Below, piece by piece: positions 34,369 to 42,332 of a stretch of DNA of 64,000 nucleotides. Numbering within the stretch: the first letter of the stretch is position 1; every line of letters starts with the position of its first letter. The position numbers were made by a program, and so were the translations under genes. The notes below the pieces were generated by a model. The model was not told the DNA's origin and ran no database searches. It saw nothing but the letters and a program-made list of their open reading frames with translations. Source of the stretch: an uncultured Anaerolineales bacterium (lineage in GTDB: Bacteria; Chloroflexota; Anaerolineae; Anaerolineales; UBA6663); contig CALFZO010000029.1 in assembly GCA_937952305.1 (NCBI GenBank), positions 7,556 to 71,555 of the forward strand, given 5' to 3'.

Positions 34369-35814
34369 GTGGCCGCCGAAGCCTCCGCCAACCCCGAAGC
34401 CGCCGAACTGCTTCAGCTCGGCATTGCCGCCTATCGCGCCGGCGATCGGCGCCGCGCCCGGCAGCTGCTGACAGCGGCCACCCAGCGTGACCCGCGCCTC
34501 GAGCAGGCCTGGTTGTGGCTGAGCGCGGCCCATGACGACCTGGAGTTCCGGCGCATCTGCCTGCAGAAGGTCCTGGCCCTCAACCCCCGCAACGCCGATG
34601 CCCGGCGCGGGCTGCAGATCTTGGATGGCGCGCCGCCGCCGCGCGTCTCGGTCTTCTCGCCGCCGCCCGCCGGCAGCGCCGCGCCGCCCGCGGCCGAACC
34701 GCCGCCACGCCCGCCGGCCGCCACCATGCGCGCCCGCCCGAGCGAGCCCATTTTGCCGCATTGCCCGTGGTGCGGCGCCGAGTTCACCCGGCGCGCCCAG
34801 GATCGCTGCCCGCGCTGCGCCAAGCCCCTGGAAGTCGATTGCCCGGCCTGCGAGCGGCCGGTCCCGTTGGAGGCCGAGAGTTGCGTGCATTGCGGCCAGG
34901 CGGTCGGCCGATTCTTCGCCGACCGGGAAGGGTATTTGTCCCGGCTGGGGGAGGCGTACTTCGCCCAGAACTGGGTGGACCAGGCGCTGGCGATGTATGC
35001 GCTGCTGCTGGAGATGGCGCCGGCCAAAGAACTCTATCACCGGCGCACCGCCCAATTGTACGGCCAAATCGGCGACACCGTCGCCAGCATCAACGCCTAC
35101 CGGCGGGTGCTGGAGTTGAGCCTGGATGATCCGGAAGCACTGACCCAGCTCGCCCGCTGGTACCTGATCTTGCATCAAGCGCCGGAGCTCAAGGAGATCG
35201 GCCAGCGCCTGCGCGCCTTGAAGCAGCGCTCGCCCAAGCTGACGGCCATGCTCGGCGATATCGAGTACGAGCTCGAGCACTACAAGGCAGCCGAGCCGAT
35301 CTACCGCGAGCTGGTGCAGCGCCGCGACCTGGACCCAGAGACGCGGGTGCGCCTGCATTTCCGCCTGGGCGAAATGGCCCGCGAGCGCGGCGATCCGGCC
35401 GGGGCGGTGCGGGCCTACTCCGCCGCAGTCGGACTGGGCGTTGACGGGCACGAGGCCAAGCTGGCCCAAAGCCGGCTGGATGCGCTCCGCCCGCCGCTGC
35501 CCGAGCAGGCCTTGCGCAGCTATGGCGAAACCCTGCGCGCCATGGTCGGCCCGGTGCTGCTGGTCTGGCTCACGGCCGGCCTGCAGATCGGGTTTGAGAT
35601 GCGGCGCCTGACCGGCGTGGGTCTGGTGGGACTGGTGCTGACCGTGCTGGGGAGCTACCTGCTGGCGTGCGCGCTGGTGACGCCGCAGACGCTGGAGTGG
35701 CGCGAGGCGCTCGGGCCGGCTGGCTTGAACCAGCCGGTGGCCAAGACGCTGGCGGCCGTCGTCGGCGGCGGGCTGGCGGCCACGGCGCTGTTCCTGGTCC
35801 TGTTCGGGATGTGA
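34369..35814 (+). CDS. TPR protein with double zinc ribbon and two membrane helices
   Basis: 481 residues from a GTG. Residues 8-85 hold TPR-like helices (ELLQLGIAAYRAGDRRRARQ, ALNPRNADARRG). A Pro-rich linker leads to two zinc ribbons (HCPWCGAEF...RCPRCAKPL and DCPACERPV...SCVHCGQAV, ~125-180), then further TPRs (~190-390; AQNWVDQALAMYALLLEMAP). Three hydrophobic segments end the protein. Such layouts occur in Chloroflexi and Planctomycetes; the function is unknown. The rhomboid protease gene follows after 9 bases, so the protease may act on this or a related membrane protein. Confidence 0.7.
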   Translation: MAAEASANPEAAELLQLGIAAYRAGDRRRARQLLTAATQRDPRLEQAWLWLSAAHDDLEFRRICLQKVLALNPRNADARRGLQILDGAPPPRVSVFSPPPAGSAAPPAAEPPPRPPAATMRARPSEPILPHCPWCGAEFTRRAQDRCPRCAKPLEVDCPACERPVPLEAESCVHCGQAVGRFFADREGYLSRLGEAYFAQNWVDQALAMYALLLEMAPAKELYHRRTAQLYGQIGDTVASINAYRRVLELSLDDPEALTQLARWYLILHQAPELKEIGQRLRALKQRSPKLTAMLGDIEYELEHYKAAEPIYRELVQRRDLDPETRVRLHFRLGEMARERGDPAGAVRAYSAAVGLGVDGHEAKLAQSRLDALRPPLPEQALRSYGETLRAMVGPVLLVWLTAGLQIGFEMRRLTGVGLVGLVLTVLGSYLLACALVTPQTLEWREALGPAGLNQPVAKTLAAVVGGGLAATALFLVLFGM

Positions 35815-35823
35815 GGCGCGACC

Positions 35824-36519
35824 ATGTTCCTGCCGCTCAGCGCCGGTCGCCGCGCCTATCCGGGCTTGCCCTGGGCCACCCTGGCCATTCTGCTGGTCAA
35901 CGGGGCGGCCTTCGCCTGGGAGGCGTGGCTGCTGCTGGGGGGAGGCGGCTCAGCGCTGCCGACCTTTATCCAGGTCTGGGGGTTCACGCCGCAGGCCGTG
36001 CTCGCGCAGCAGGGCGGACGCGCCCTGACCGCCTTCACGTCCATGTATCTGCACGGCAGCCCCGGCCACATCTTCTTCAACTTGCTGTTCCTGTGGGTCT
36101 TCGCACCGCTGGTGGAGGAGCTCACCGGCGCGTGGCGCTTTCTGGCCTTCTATCACCTGACCGGGCTGCTGGGCGCGGCGCTGACGCTGCTGCTGGACGG
36201 CAGCTCGGCGTCGCCGCACATCGGCGCCAGCGGCGCGGTGGCCGGCGTGCTGGGCGCCTTCCTCCTGCTTTATCCTGGCCAGCGCGTGCGGACGCTGATC
36301 TTCATCGGCCTTCCGTTGTGGCCGCGGCTGCCGGCCTGGCTCCTGCTGGGCGCCTGGCTGGTGGACCAGGCGGCGCTGGGGCAGATGGTGCTGAACGTCG
36401 GCGGCAACTACACCGGCATCGGCGTGTGGGCGCACCTGGGCGGCTTCGCCGGCGGCCTGGCCCTGGTGACGCTCTTCTTGCGCCCAGACGTGCTCTTCAA
36501 CCGGCGCGGCGCGGTCTGA
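35824..36519 (+). CDS. Rhomboid-family intramembrane serine protease
   Basis: 231 residues with six hydrophobic segments. The catalytic dyad is visible: Ser136 in GASGAVAGVLGA and His204 in WAHLGGFAGGLAL; the upstream oxyanion-region motif reads HGSPGHIFFNLLFLWVF. Cuts membrane helices of substrate proteins. Co-oriented with the TPR/zinc-ribbon gene, 9 bases apart. No extra-membrane regulatory domain. Confidence 0.9.
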   Translation: MFLPLSAGRRAYPGLPWATLAILLVNGAAFAWEAWLLLGGGGSALPTFIQVWGFTPQAVLAQQGGRALTAFTSMYLHGSPGHIFFNLLFLWVFAPLVEELTGAWRFLAFYHLTGLLGAALTLLLDGSSASPHIGASGAVAGVLGAFLLLYPGQRVRTLIFIGLPLWPRLPAWLLLGAWLVDQAALGQMVLNVGGNYTGIGVWAHLGGFAGGLALVTLFLRPDVLFNRRGAV

Positions 36520-36549
36520 CCCGTCGGCTATTGTGGCGCCGCTCTCCGC

Positions 36550-37404
36550 TCAATCCTGGATCGGTTTGAAACCCTCGCCCAGGGCCTCGTGCGCCTGGCC
36601 GATGACGACGAAGGCCCGCGGGTCCAGCTCGTGGATGATCGCTTTGAGCTGGCTGACCTCCGAACGGCTGACGGCGATGAAGAGGATGTGGCGGGCCTGG
36701 CCCGAGTACATGCCGGTGCCGGGCCAGCCGGTGACGCCGCGCGCCATCTCGCTCAGCACGCGCTCGGCAATGGGACCGGGCTGCGACGTGATCACGGTGG
36801 CCGCCCGCACGATGCCCACGCCTTCCGCCGCGGCCTCGGCCGCCAGGCCGGAGATGTACAGCGCCACCACGGCGTAAAGCGCGTGCTCCCAGCCGAAGGC
36901 CAGCCCGGCCACGAAGACGATGACGGTGTCGGTGATCAGGTAACTCTGGCTGAGCGGCAGCCCGCGCCAGCGCCCCAGGATGCGGGCGATGATGTCGGTG
37001 CCGCCGGTGGTGCCCTGGGCGCGGAAGACCAGGCCCATGCCCAGCCCGCCCAGCACGCCGCCGTACAAGGCGTTCAGAAACGGGTCCGGCGTCAGGCCGG
37101 TCTTGGGCAGATACACGGCCAGGGCGTCCACCAGGACCGAGTAGACGACCACGGTGAAGATGGTGCGCGCCATGAAGCGCCGCCCGCCCAGGTGGCGCCA
37201 GCCCAGCCCGAAGAGCGGCGCGTTCAGGACCATCACCATCACACCGATCGGCCAGCCCGTGAAGGCATTGATAATCTGCGCCAGCCCGCTGATGCCGCCG
37301 GCAGCCAGTTGGCCCGGGATCAGGAAAAGGTCCATGGCCAGGGCCTGGATGACACAGCCGACCGTGATCAGGGCGTAGTCGCGGAGACGCGGTAACGTAC
37401 TCAT
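36550..37404 (-). CDS. YitT-family membrane protein (DUF161 plus DUF2179)
   Basis: 284 residues: five or six hydrophobic segments forming the DUF161 repeats (GGISGLAQIINAFTGWPIG, GGTDIIARILGRWRG) and a C-terminal DUF2179 soluble domain (LFIAVSRSEVSQLKAIIHEL). Family members are common but their role is unknown; export of small compounds has been proposed. Convergent with the rhomboid gene (31-base gap). Confidence 0.85.
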   Translation of the reverse strand: MSTLPRLRDYALITVGCVIQALAMDLFLIPGQLAAGGISGLAQIINAFTGWPIGVMVMVLNAPLFGLGWRHLGGRRFMARTIFTVVVYSVLVDALAVYLPKTGLTPDPFLNALYGGVLGGLGMGLVFRAQGTTGGTDIIARILGRWRGLPLSQSYLITDTVIVFVAGLAFGWEHALYAVVALYISGLAAEAAAEGVGIVRAATVITSQPGPIAERVLSEMARGVTGWPGTGMYSGQARHILFIAVSRSEVSQLKAIIHELDPRAFVVIGQAHEALGEGFKPIQD

Positions 37405-37411
37405 TTCCTGT

Positions 37412-37439
37412 TTGAATTCATTCTGTTTATGGTTAGAAT
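37412..37439 (+). promoter_or_regulatory. Promoter candidate for the zinc-ribbon/propeller gene
   Basis: TTGAAT (37412-37417), 16-bp spacer, TAGAAT (37434-37439) in an AT-rich divergent gap; the gene starts 43 bases further on after AAAGGA. Confidence 0.5.
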
Positions 37440-37481
37440 TCCGGCCAAGCGGACCGGGTACCAGCCCGAAAGGATATCACG

Positions 37482-39338
37482 ATGCCCAATGACTTGCGCT
37501 CCCTGACCTGCCCCAAATGCGGAGCGCCGCTCGATTTTCCACCGGGGCAGGCGGTGGTGCAGTGCCAGTTCTGCGATTCACGCTTCGAGCGCTCGGACGA
37601 CGCCCCGACCGCCGACGACGCCGGCCACGCTCTGAAGATCGATGTGACCAGCGGCCGGGTCACGGTGGCGCAGTCGTCGCAGGCCAAGCGCTTCGTCATC
37701 AAGATGCAGGGCGATCAGCCCATGGTGATCGAGGCCGGCGACGAGGCCGGCGCCTCGGTCACCACCTTCGGCGTCAGCGAGGCGCCGCGCCCGGCGGCCA
37801 ACCGCGCCGTGGGCTGCGTCGTCGGCGTGGTGGCGTTGGTGGCCATCCTGGGCGTGCTGGCCTCCGTCCTGCCGGGCCTGTTCGGCCTGGCCGCCCTCTC
37901 CAGCCTGTTCGGCGGCACGACGGCGCAGGGCACGCCCGTGATCCCGGGCCTGGACGTGGTCCTCACGCAGATGCCGGGCGTGAGCGACATGCTCACCCAG
38001 GTGCCGCAGGCGGCCACGCGCTATGTGGTCGGCCGGTCGGCGGCCCTGGTGCCGGCCCTGTCTGACGCGCCCGCCGACCTCGTGGTGCTGGCCACGCAAT
38101 ACCAGCTGAGCGGCGGCGAGGGCGAGCAGCGCCTGCTGGCGCTGAGCGGCGCGGACCCGGCCCTGCTCTGGACCAGCAACCCGCTGGACAAGGACACCTA
38201 CGACACGCCGCTGCTGGCCGACCGTGACTTCCTGTACGCGGTGTCCGGCAGCCGCTTGCTGGCCCTGCGCCGGGCCGACGGCCAGACTGCCTGGACCGTG
38301 AACCTGGCCGATGAGCTGTCGCTGAACTTGTGCGCCGACTGCCTGACCTTGGCTGACGGCCGCTTGTTTGCGCTCACCGACGACGGCACGCTGCAGGCCT
38401 TCGACGCGGCCTCCGGCGCGCCGCTGTGGAAGTTCGAGGCCAACCAGGATTCGCCGCGCGGCTTATACCTGCTGGCCGGCCGGCCGGCCTTCATGGACCG
38501 CGACGAAGACAGCGACGGCCTGCTGCGCGCCTTCGACCCGGCCAGCGGCGAGATGCAGACCGCCAAGCCGAACTGCCCGGGCGGCCCGGGCGGCGACCAG
38601 TATGCGGACTGGACGACGCCGCTGCACATCACTCCGGACGGCTCCGGCTTCTACCTGCTCTCCGGCTTCTTTGAATTCTGCGTAGACCGCTGGGACGCCG
38701 CGACGCTGACGCCGGTCTGGCAGACCAAACTGCCGGAGGACTTGAGTGGAATGGTGGACAGCGCCCCGCTGCTGATCACCGACGACGCCCTGTACCTCGT
38801 TTTTGGCAGCCGGATTTTCGCCGTCAACGCCGGCGACGGCGCTCTGCGCCCGGTGCTGCAGGATGACGATTACACCTTCGTGCCGCAGGCCGTCAACGGC
38901 TCCGACCTGCTGCTGCGCGCCAAACGCCAGCGCGGCTCCACGCGCTACGAGCTCTGGGCCGTGGACGCGCAGACCGGCGAACAGCGCTGGAGCTACGACT
39001 TCGGTGAAGCGCCGCCGCTCGATCCCCCGGACGCCAACACCAGCATTATCGACGAAGACAACCCCGTCTGGACGTGGCGGCTGACGGCCGAGGGCTTGAC
39101 GATCTTGCGCTTCCAGCGCGCCGCCGACGATCGCTCGCACGCGATCCTCGTGGAGCGCCTGGACCCGCAGACCGGCGTCAGCGGCGGCGAGCACACGGTC
39201 CCGCTCGGCATCGAGACGATCATCCTGAGCGCGCCGCAGGTGTTCGGCTGGGAGCGCGGGATCCTGTGGTTCGTCATCGAAAGCCAGGTCATCGGCTTCG
39301 ACGTCGACCGCGGTCAGATCGTCTATCGCTGGCCTTAA
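37482..39338 (+). CDS. Zinc-ribbon, single-helix membrane protein with PQQ-like beta-propeller
   Basis: 618 residues. A zinc ribbon (C10-PK-C13 and C28-QF-C31) opens the cytoplasmic N-terminus. A membrane helix lies at ~105-130 (VGCVVGVVALVAILGVLASV). From ~180 a PQQ-dehydrogenase-like propeller follows, with blade motifs LLALRRADGQTAWTVNL, LQAFDAASGAPLWKFEAN, RLDPQTG and AVDAQTGEQRWSYD. No catalytic signature of a quinoprotein dehydrogenase was seen, so it is probably a binding or scaffold propeller outside the membrane. Role unknown. Confidence 0.75.
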   Translation: MPNDLRSLTCPKCGAPLDFPPGQAVVQCQFCDSRFERSDDAPTADDAGHALKIDVTSGRVTVAQSSQAKRFVIKMQGDQPMVIEAGDEAGASVTTFGVSEAPRPAANRAVGCVVGVVALVAILGVLASVLPGLFGLAALSSLFGGTTAQGTPVIPGLDVVLTQMPGVSDMLTQVPQAATRYVVGRSAALVPALSDAPADLVVLATQYQLSGGEGEQRLLALSGADPALLWTSNPLDKDTYDTPLLADRDFLYAVSGSRLLALRRADGQTAWTVNLADELSLNLCADCLTLADGRLFALTDDGTLQAFDAASGAPLWKFEANQDSPRGLYLLAGRPAFMDRDEDSDGLLRAFDPASGEMQTAKPNCPGGPGGDQYADWTTPLHITPDGSGFYLLSGFFEFCVDRWDAATLTPVWQTKLPEDLSGMVDSAPLLITDDALYLVFGSRIFAVNAGDGALRPVLQDDDYTFVPQAVNGSDLLLRAKRQRGSTRYELWAVDAQTGEQRWSYDFGEAPPLDPPDANTSIIDEDNPVWTWRLTAEGLTILRFQRAADDRSHAILVERLDPQTGVSGGEHTVPLGIETIILSAPQVFGWERGILWFVIESQVIGFDVDRGQIVYRWP

Positions 39339-39384
39339 TAGAAGTTCCCGATCGGCGTTCGCCGAATAGCCCTGACGGATTATG

Positions 39385-39417
39385 GTCCGCCCGTATCCGA
39401 GATACGGGCGGACTTTT
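39385..39417 (+). terminator. Rho-independent terminator
   Basis: Perfect 13-bp stem GTCCGCCCGTATC / GATACGGGCGGAC with a CGA loop, followed by TTTT (39414-39417), 47 bases after the propeller gene. Confidence 0.88.
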
Positions 39418-39447
39418 ACGTCGGGCTGAAGGCGCTGGCGGCCGGCG

Positions 39448-39524
39448 CTTCACCCAATCTTCACCCAAGCTTTGCAGGCCATTGCTGTCCCTTTGCTGAC
39501 GGCCCCCAGCCCGGTCCCTATAGT
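39448..39524 (+). promoter_or_regulatory. Promoter with 11-bp direct repeats upstream of the glycosidase
   Basis: CTTCACCCAAT and CTTCACCCAAG are adjacent 11-bp repeats (39448-39469). Two weaker 11-bp-spaced units (TTGCTGTC and TTGCTGAC) follow at 39482 and 39493. The -35-like CTGACG (39496-39501) and TATAGT (39519-39524) are 17 bp apart. Tandem 11-bp TTCACC repeats ahead of a weak -35 box are typical of PhoP/PhoB-type activator sites. Confidence 0.5.
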
Positions 39525-39582
39525 ATCTCCGAAGACCGCCGCTGGCCCACTCGCTTTCCAGCGTCGGTGAGGAGAAGAGTGA

Positions 39583-42234
39583 ATGCACCGTCAGTTAATC
39601 AAGACGCCGCGGTTCTTTGGGATGTGGCGGCTGATCCAATTGGTGACGGCGGCCGCCCTGGCGCTGGCGCCGCTCGGCTTTGACGCCGGACGCCCGGCCC
39701 TGGCCGCCACCAACCGGGGCACGCTGACTGTCGACGCCAGTTCCAACACGGGCGCGTTCGCGCCGCGCTACGAAGGCCACTTCGCCCAGATCCACACCAC
39801 CAAGGGCTCCAAAGACCAGGCCTTGCTGCGTGACCTGCGCGCCCAGTACGCGCGCGGCTTCCTGCGCGTGCATCACATCAGCACCGCCGAAGGCCAGTAC
39901 AACTTCAGCTACGACAACGCCTTCAGCTTGTTCGACAAGATGTTCCGCGACATCCGCGCCTACGGCGCCAAGCCGATCGTGACCATCGCCGGCATGCCGG
40001 AGTGGCTGGCCGACACGGGCGGCAAGAATTACGGGGATTCAGCCCCGGACTTCCCGCCCCGCGACTACGCCAAGTACGAGCAGATGCTGTACGACGTGCT
40101 CAAGTACTACAAGCGCACCTATCCGGAGATGGAGTTCGTCGAGTACTGGAACGAACCCGATCTGAACGCCAACTACATCGCGCCGGAGACGTACAACAAG
40201 ATGTACGCTGCGGCCGTCAAGGCCCTGCAGCGCGTCAACACGGACCTCAAACCGGCTGTGCCGCTGCGGATCGGCGGGCCGACCCTGAAGGAGTTCAACG
40301 CCAGCCGGCTGGAGAACTTCCTGGCTTACGCGGCGCAGAACCGCCTGCCCGTGGACTTCCTGTCCTGGCACGAATACCACCACGACGCGCAGCCGGCTTA
40401 CCTGGAGACGGAGGCCAAAACGGCGCGGCAGCTGCTGCAGAAGTACGGCTACCCGTCGGCCAAACTCTTCGTCACCGAGTGGGCCTACACCTCGCAGTCG
40501 TCGTCGCAGCAGGTCAGCAGCGCTAACACCTTGCGCGACGCCGCCTTCGCCGTGACCGGCATGTATTACTGGCGCCGCGGCGGCCTGGACGTCGCCAATG
40601 TCTTCGCGCTGCAGGACTACGTCAACCCCAACCGGTCGGTGCTGGCCCCCGGCCGGTGGACAAGCACGGTGACGGCCGCCAACACCGATACCGACGGCGT
40701 GCCCATGCCGCTGTACAACATGCTGCGTATGACGGCCATGCTGAAGGCCAATCAGCTGGCCGTCACCACCGATGCCCTGGATACCAAGACCGGGCGCGGT
40801 GTCAACGTCATCGCCACCTCGGACGCCGGCGGCCTGGCGCTCCTGATCTGGAACTACCAGGGCGGTTACGCCAACAGCTATGACCTCACCGTGCAGGTCA
40901 ATAATCTGCCCGCCAACTACCAGGGCCGGCTCATCAACCTGCAGCGCTACCTGGTGGATGAGCAGACCAGCAATTACCTCGCGAACTCCCAGAAGGCGGG
41001 CCTGACCCTGGTCGACTCGCGCTCGGTCTCGGCCCAGGGCGCCGGTCTCAGCCTGTCCCTGACGCTGAACGCCAACGCCGCCAGCCTGATCGTCCTCACG
41101 CCGGGCGCGGCCAGCGCAACGCCGACTTTGACCCCGACCGCGCAGCCCAGCACTTCGCCCATCCCGCCGACTGCCAGCCCGGCCCCCACGCAGCCGCCGG
41201 CGGCTACACCCCTGCCTACCCAGCCGCCGACGGCCACGCCGCCGCCGGCGCCCACCCAGCCGCCGCAGGAGCCGGGCCTGGTGGTTAACGCTGTGCGCAA
41301 CGGCGGCTTTGAAGCCGGGACAGCGGAGTGGACGGCCTGGTTCAACCCGAATGGCGGCGGCGCGGCGGACTTCACGACCGGCGCGGACCGGGTGGAGGGC
41401 GCGCAGGCCGGGCAGTTCACGATCCAGACTCTGCCGAGCGATCTGAACGTGCAGGTCTACCAGGCCGGGCTGGCGCTGGAGCCCAACCGCACATACGTGC
41501 TGTCGTTCGCGGCCAAGTCCAGCGGCGGCCGCGACCTGGCGCTCAGCCTGATCCAACACGGCGCGCCGTTCACCAACTACGGCCTGGATAAAAAGGCGGT
41601 GGACCTGACCGGCGAGTGGCGCACTTACACGCTCGCCTTCACCACGGCCAACTTCACCACGCCGGTCACGGATGCGCGCCTGATGTTCTTCCTCGGGCAG
41701 CACGCCGCCGCCGGTGACACCTACTTCATCGACGACGTCTTCCTGGCTCCGATCGTGGTCAACGCTGTGCGCAACGGCGGCTTTGAAGCCGGGACAGCGG
41801 AGTGGACGGCCTGGGCCAGTCCGAAGAAGGGAGGCGTGGCGGCCTTCACGACCGGCATGGACCGGGTGGAGGGCGCGCAGGCCGGGCAGTTCGCGATCCA
41901 GACTCTGCCAAGCGACCTGAACGTGCAGCTCAACCAGGCCGGGCTGGCGCTGGAGCCCAACCGCACGTACGTGCTGTCGTTCGCGGCCAAGTCCAGCGGC
42001 GGCCATGATCTGACCGTCAGCCTGCTCAAGCACAGCGCGCCGTTCACCAACTATGGGTTGTCCAAGACTGTGGTGGACCTGACTGGCGAGTGGCGCAGCT
42101 ACACGTTCACCTTCACCACGGCCAACTTCACCACGCCGGTCACGGATGCGCGCCTGATGTTCTTCCTCGGGCAGCACGCCGCCGCGGGTGACACCTACTA
42201 CCTGGATAACGTTCTTCTGGCGCCGTTGCCATAG
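39583..42234 (+). CDS. Secreted GH39-like glycoside hydrolase with two CBM-like modules
   Basis: 883 residues with a signal peptide (LIQLVTAAALALAPLGFDAG, then ALAA). The catalytic barrel (~45-400) resembles GH39/clan GH-A: acid/base Glu191 in EYWNEPDLN and nucleophile Glu299 in LFVTEWAYTS, plus FLSWHEYH. A beta-sandwich (~400-505) follows, as in GH39 enzymes. A Thr/Pro-rich linker (~505-565) leads to two near-identical ~158-residue carbohydrate-binding modules (VVNAVRNGGFEAGTAEWTAW). Likely hydrolyses a beta-linked sugar such as xylan side chains; substrate not shown. It stands alone with its own promoter array. Confidence 0.8.
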   Translation: MHRQLIKTPRFFGMWRLIQLVTAAALALAPLGFDAGRPALAATNRGTLTVDASSNTGAFAPRYEGHFAQIHTTKGSKDQALLRDLRAQYARGFLRVHHISTAEGQYNFSYDNAFSLFDKMFRDIRAYGAKPIVTIAGMPEWLADTGGKNYGDSAPDFPPRDYAKYEQMLYDVLKYYKRTYPEMEFVEYWNEPDLNANYIAPETYNKMYAAAVKALQRVNTDLKPAVPLRIGGPTLKEFNASRLENFLAYAAQNRLPVDFLSWHEYHHDAQPAYLETEAKTARQLLQKYGYPSAKLFVTEWAYTSQSSSQQVSSANTLRDAAFAVTGMYYWRRGGLDVANVFALQDYVNPNRSVLAPGRWTSTVTAANTDTDGVPMPLYNMLRMTAMLKANQLAVTTDALDTKTGRGVNVIATSDAGGLALLIWNYQGGYANSYDLTVQVNNLPANYQGRLINLQRYLVDEQTSNYLANSQKAGLTLVDSRSVSAQGAGLSLSLTLNANAASLIVLTPGAASATPTLTPTAQPSTSPIPPTASPAPTQPPAATPLPTQPPTATPPPAPTQPPQEPGLVVNAVRNGGFEAGTAEWTAWFNPNGGGAADFTTGADRVEGAQAGQFTIQTLPSDLNVQVYQAGLALEPNRTYVLSFAAKSSGGRDLALSLIQHGAPFTNYGLDKKAVDLTGEWRTYTLAFTTANFTTPVTDARLMFFLGQHAAAGDTYFIDDVFLAPIVVNAVRNGGFEAGTAEWTAWASPKKGGVAAFTTGMDRVEGAQAGQFAIQTLPSDLNVQLNQAGLALEPNRTYVLSFAAKSSGGHDLTVSLLKHSAPFTNYGLSKTVVDLTGEWRSYTFTFTTANFTTPVTDARLMFFLGQHAAAGDTYYLDNVLLAPLP
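41281..42228 (+). repeat. Tandem duplication of a carbohydrate-binding module
   Basis: Two 474-bp units (41281-41754 and 41755-42228) with long stretches of identical DNA, for example around CGCAACGGCGGCTTTGAAGC and near the AACTTCACCACGCCGGTCAC blocks. The units stay in frame, so they encode two modules rather than a break. Confidence 0.9.
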
Positions 42235-42283
42235 CGCGCAGTATTGGCGTCATGCCGGCGGATCAGGCCGGCCGGTGCCAGGC

Positions 42284-42320
42284 CAGCGCCCGCCCATCGA
42301 CTTCAGGTGGGCGGGCGCTG
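42284..42320. terminator. Hairpin between convergent genes, probable terminator
   Basis: Perfect 13-bp arms CAGCGCCCGCCCA and TGGGCGGGCGCTG with an 11-base loop, midway between the glycosidase and MttB-like stops. No clear T tail on either side, so termination efficiency is uncertain. Confidence 0.55.
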
Positions 42321-42332
42321 CGCTTCTCCGAG

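Noticed and set aside
40039..42177. Open minus-strand frame of 712 codons
   Set aside because: Antisense to the GH39-like gene, whose signal peptide, catalytic Glu pair and modules are clear.
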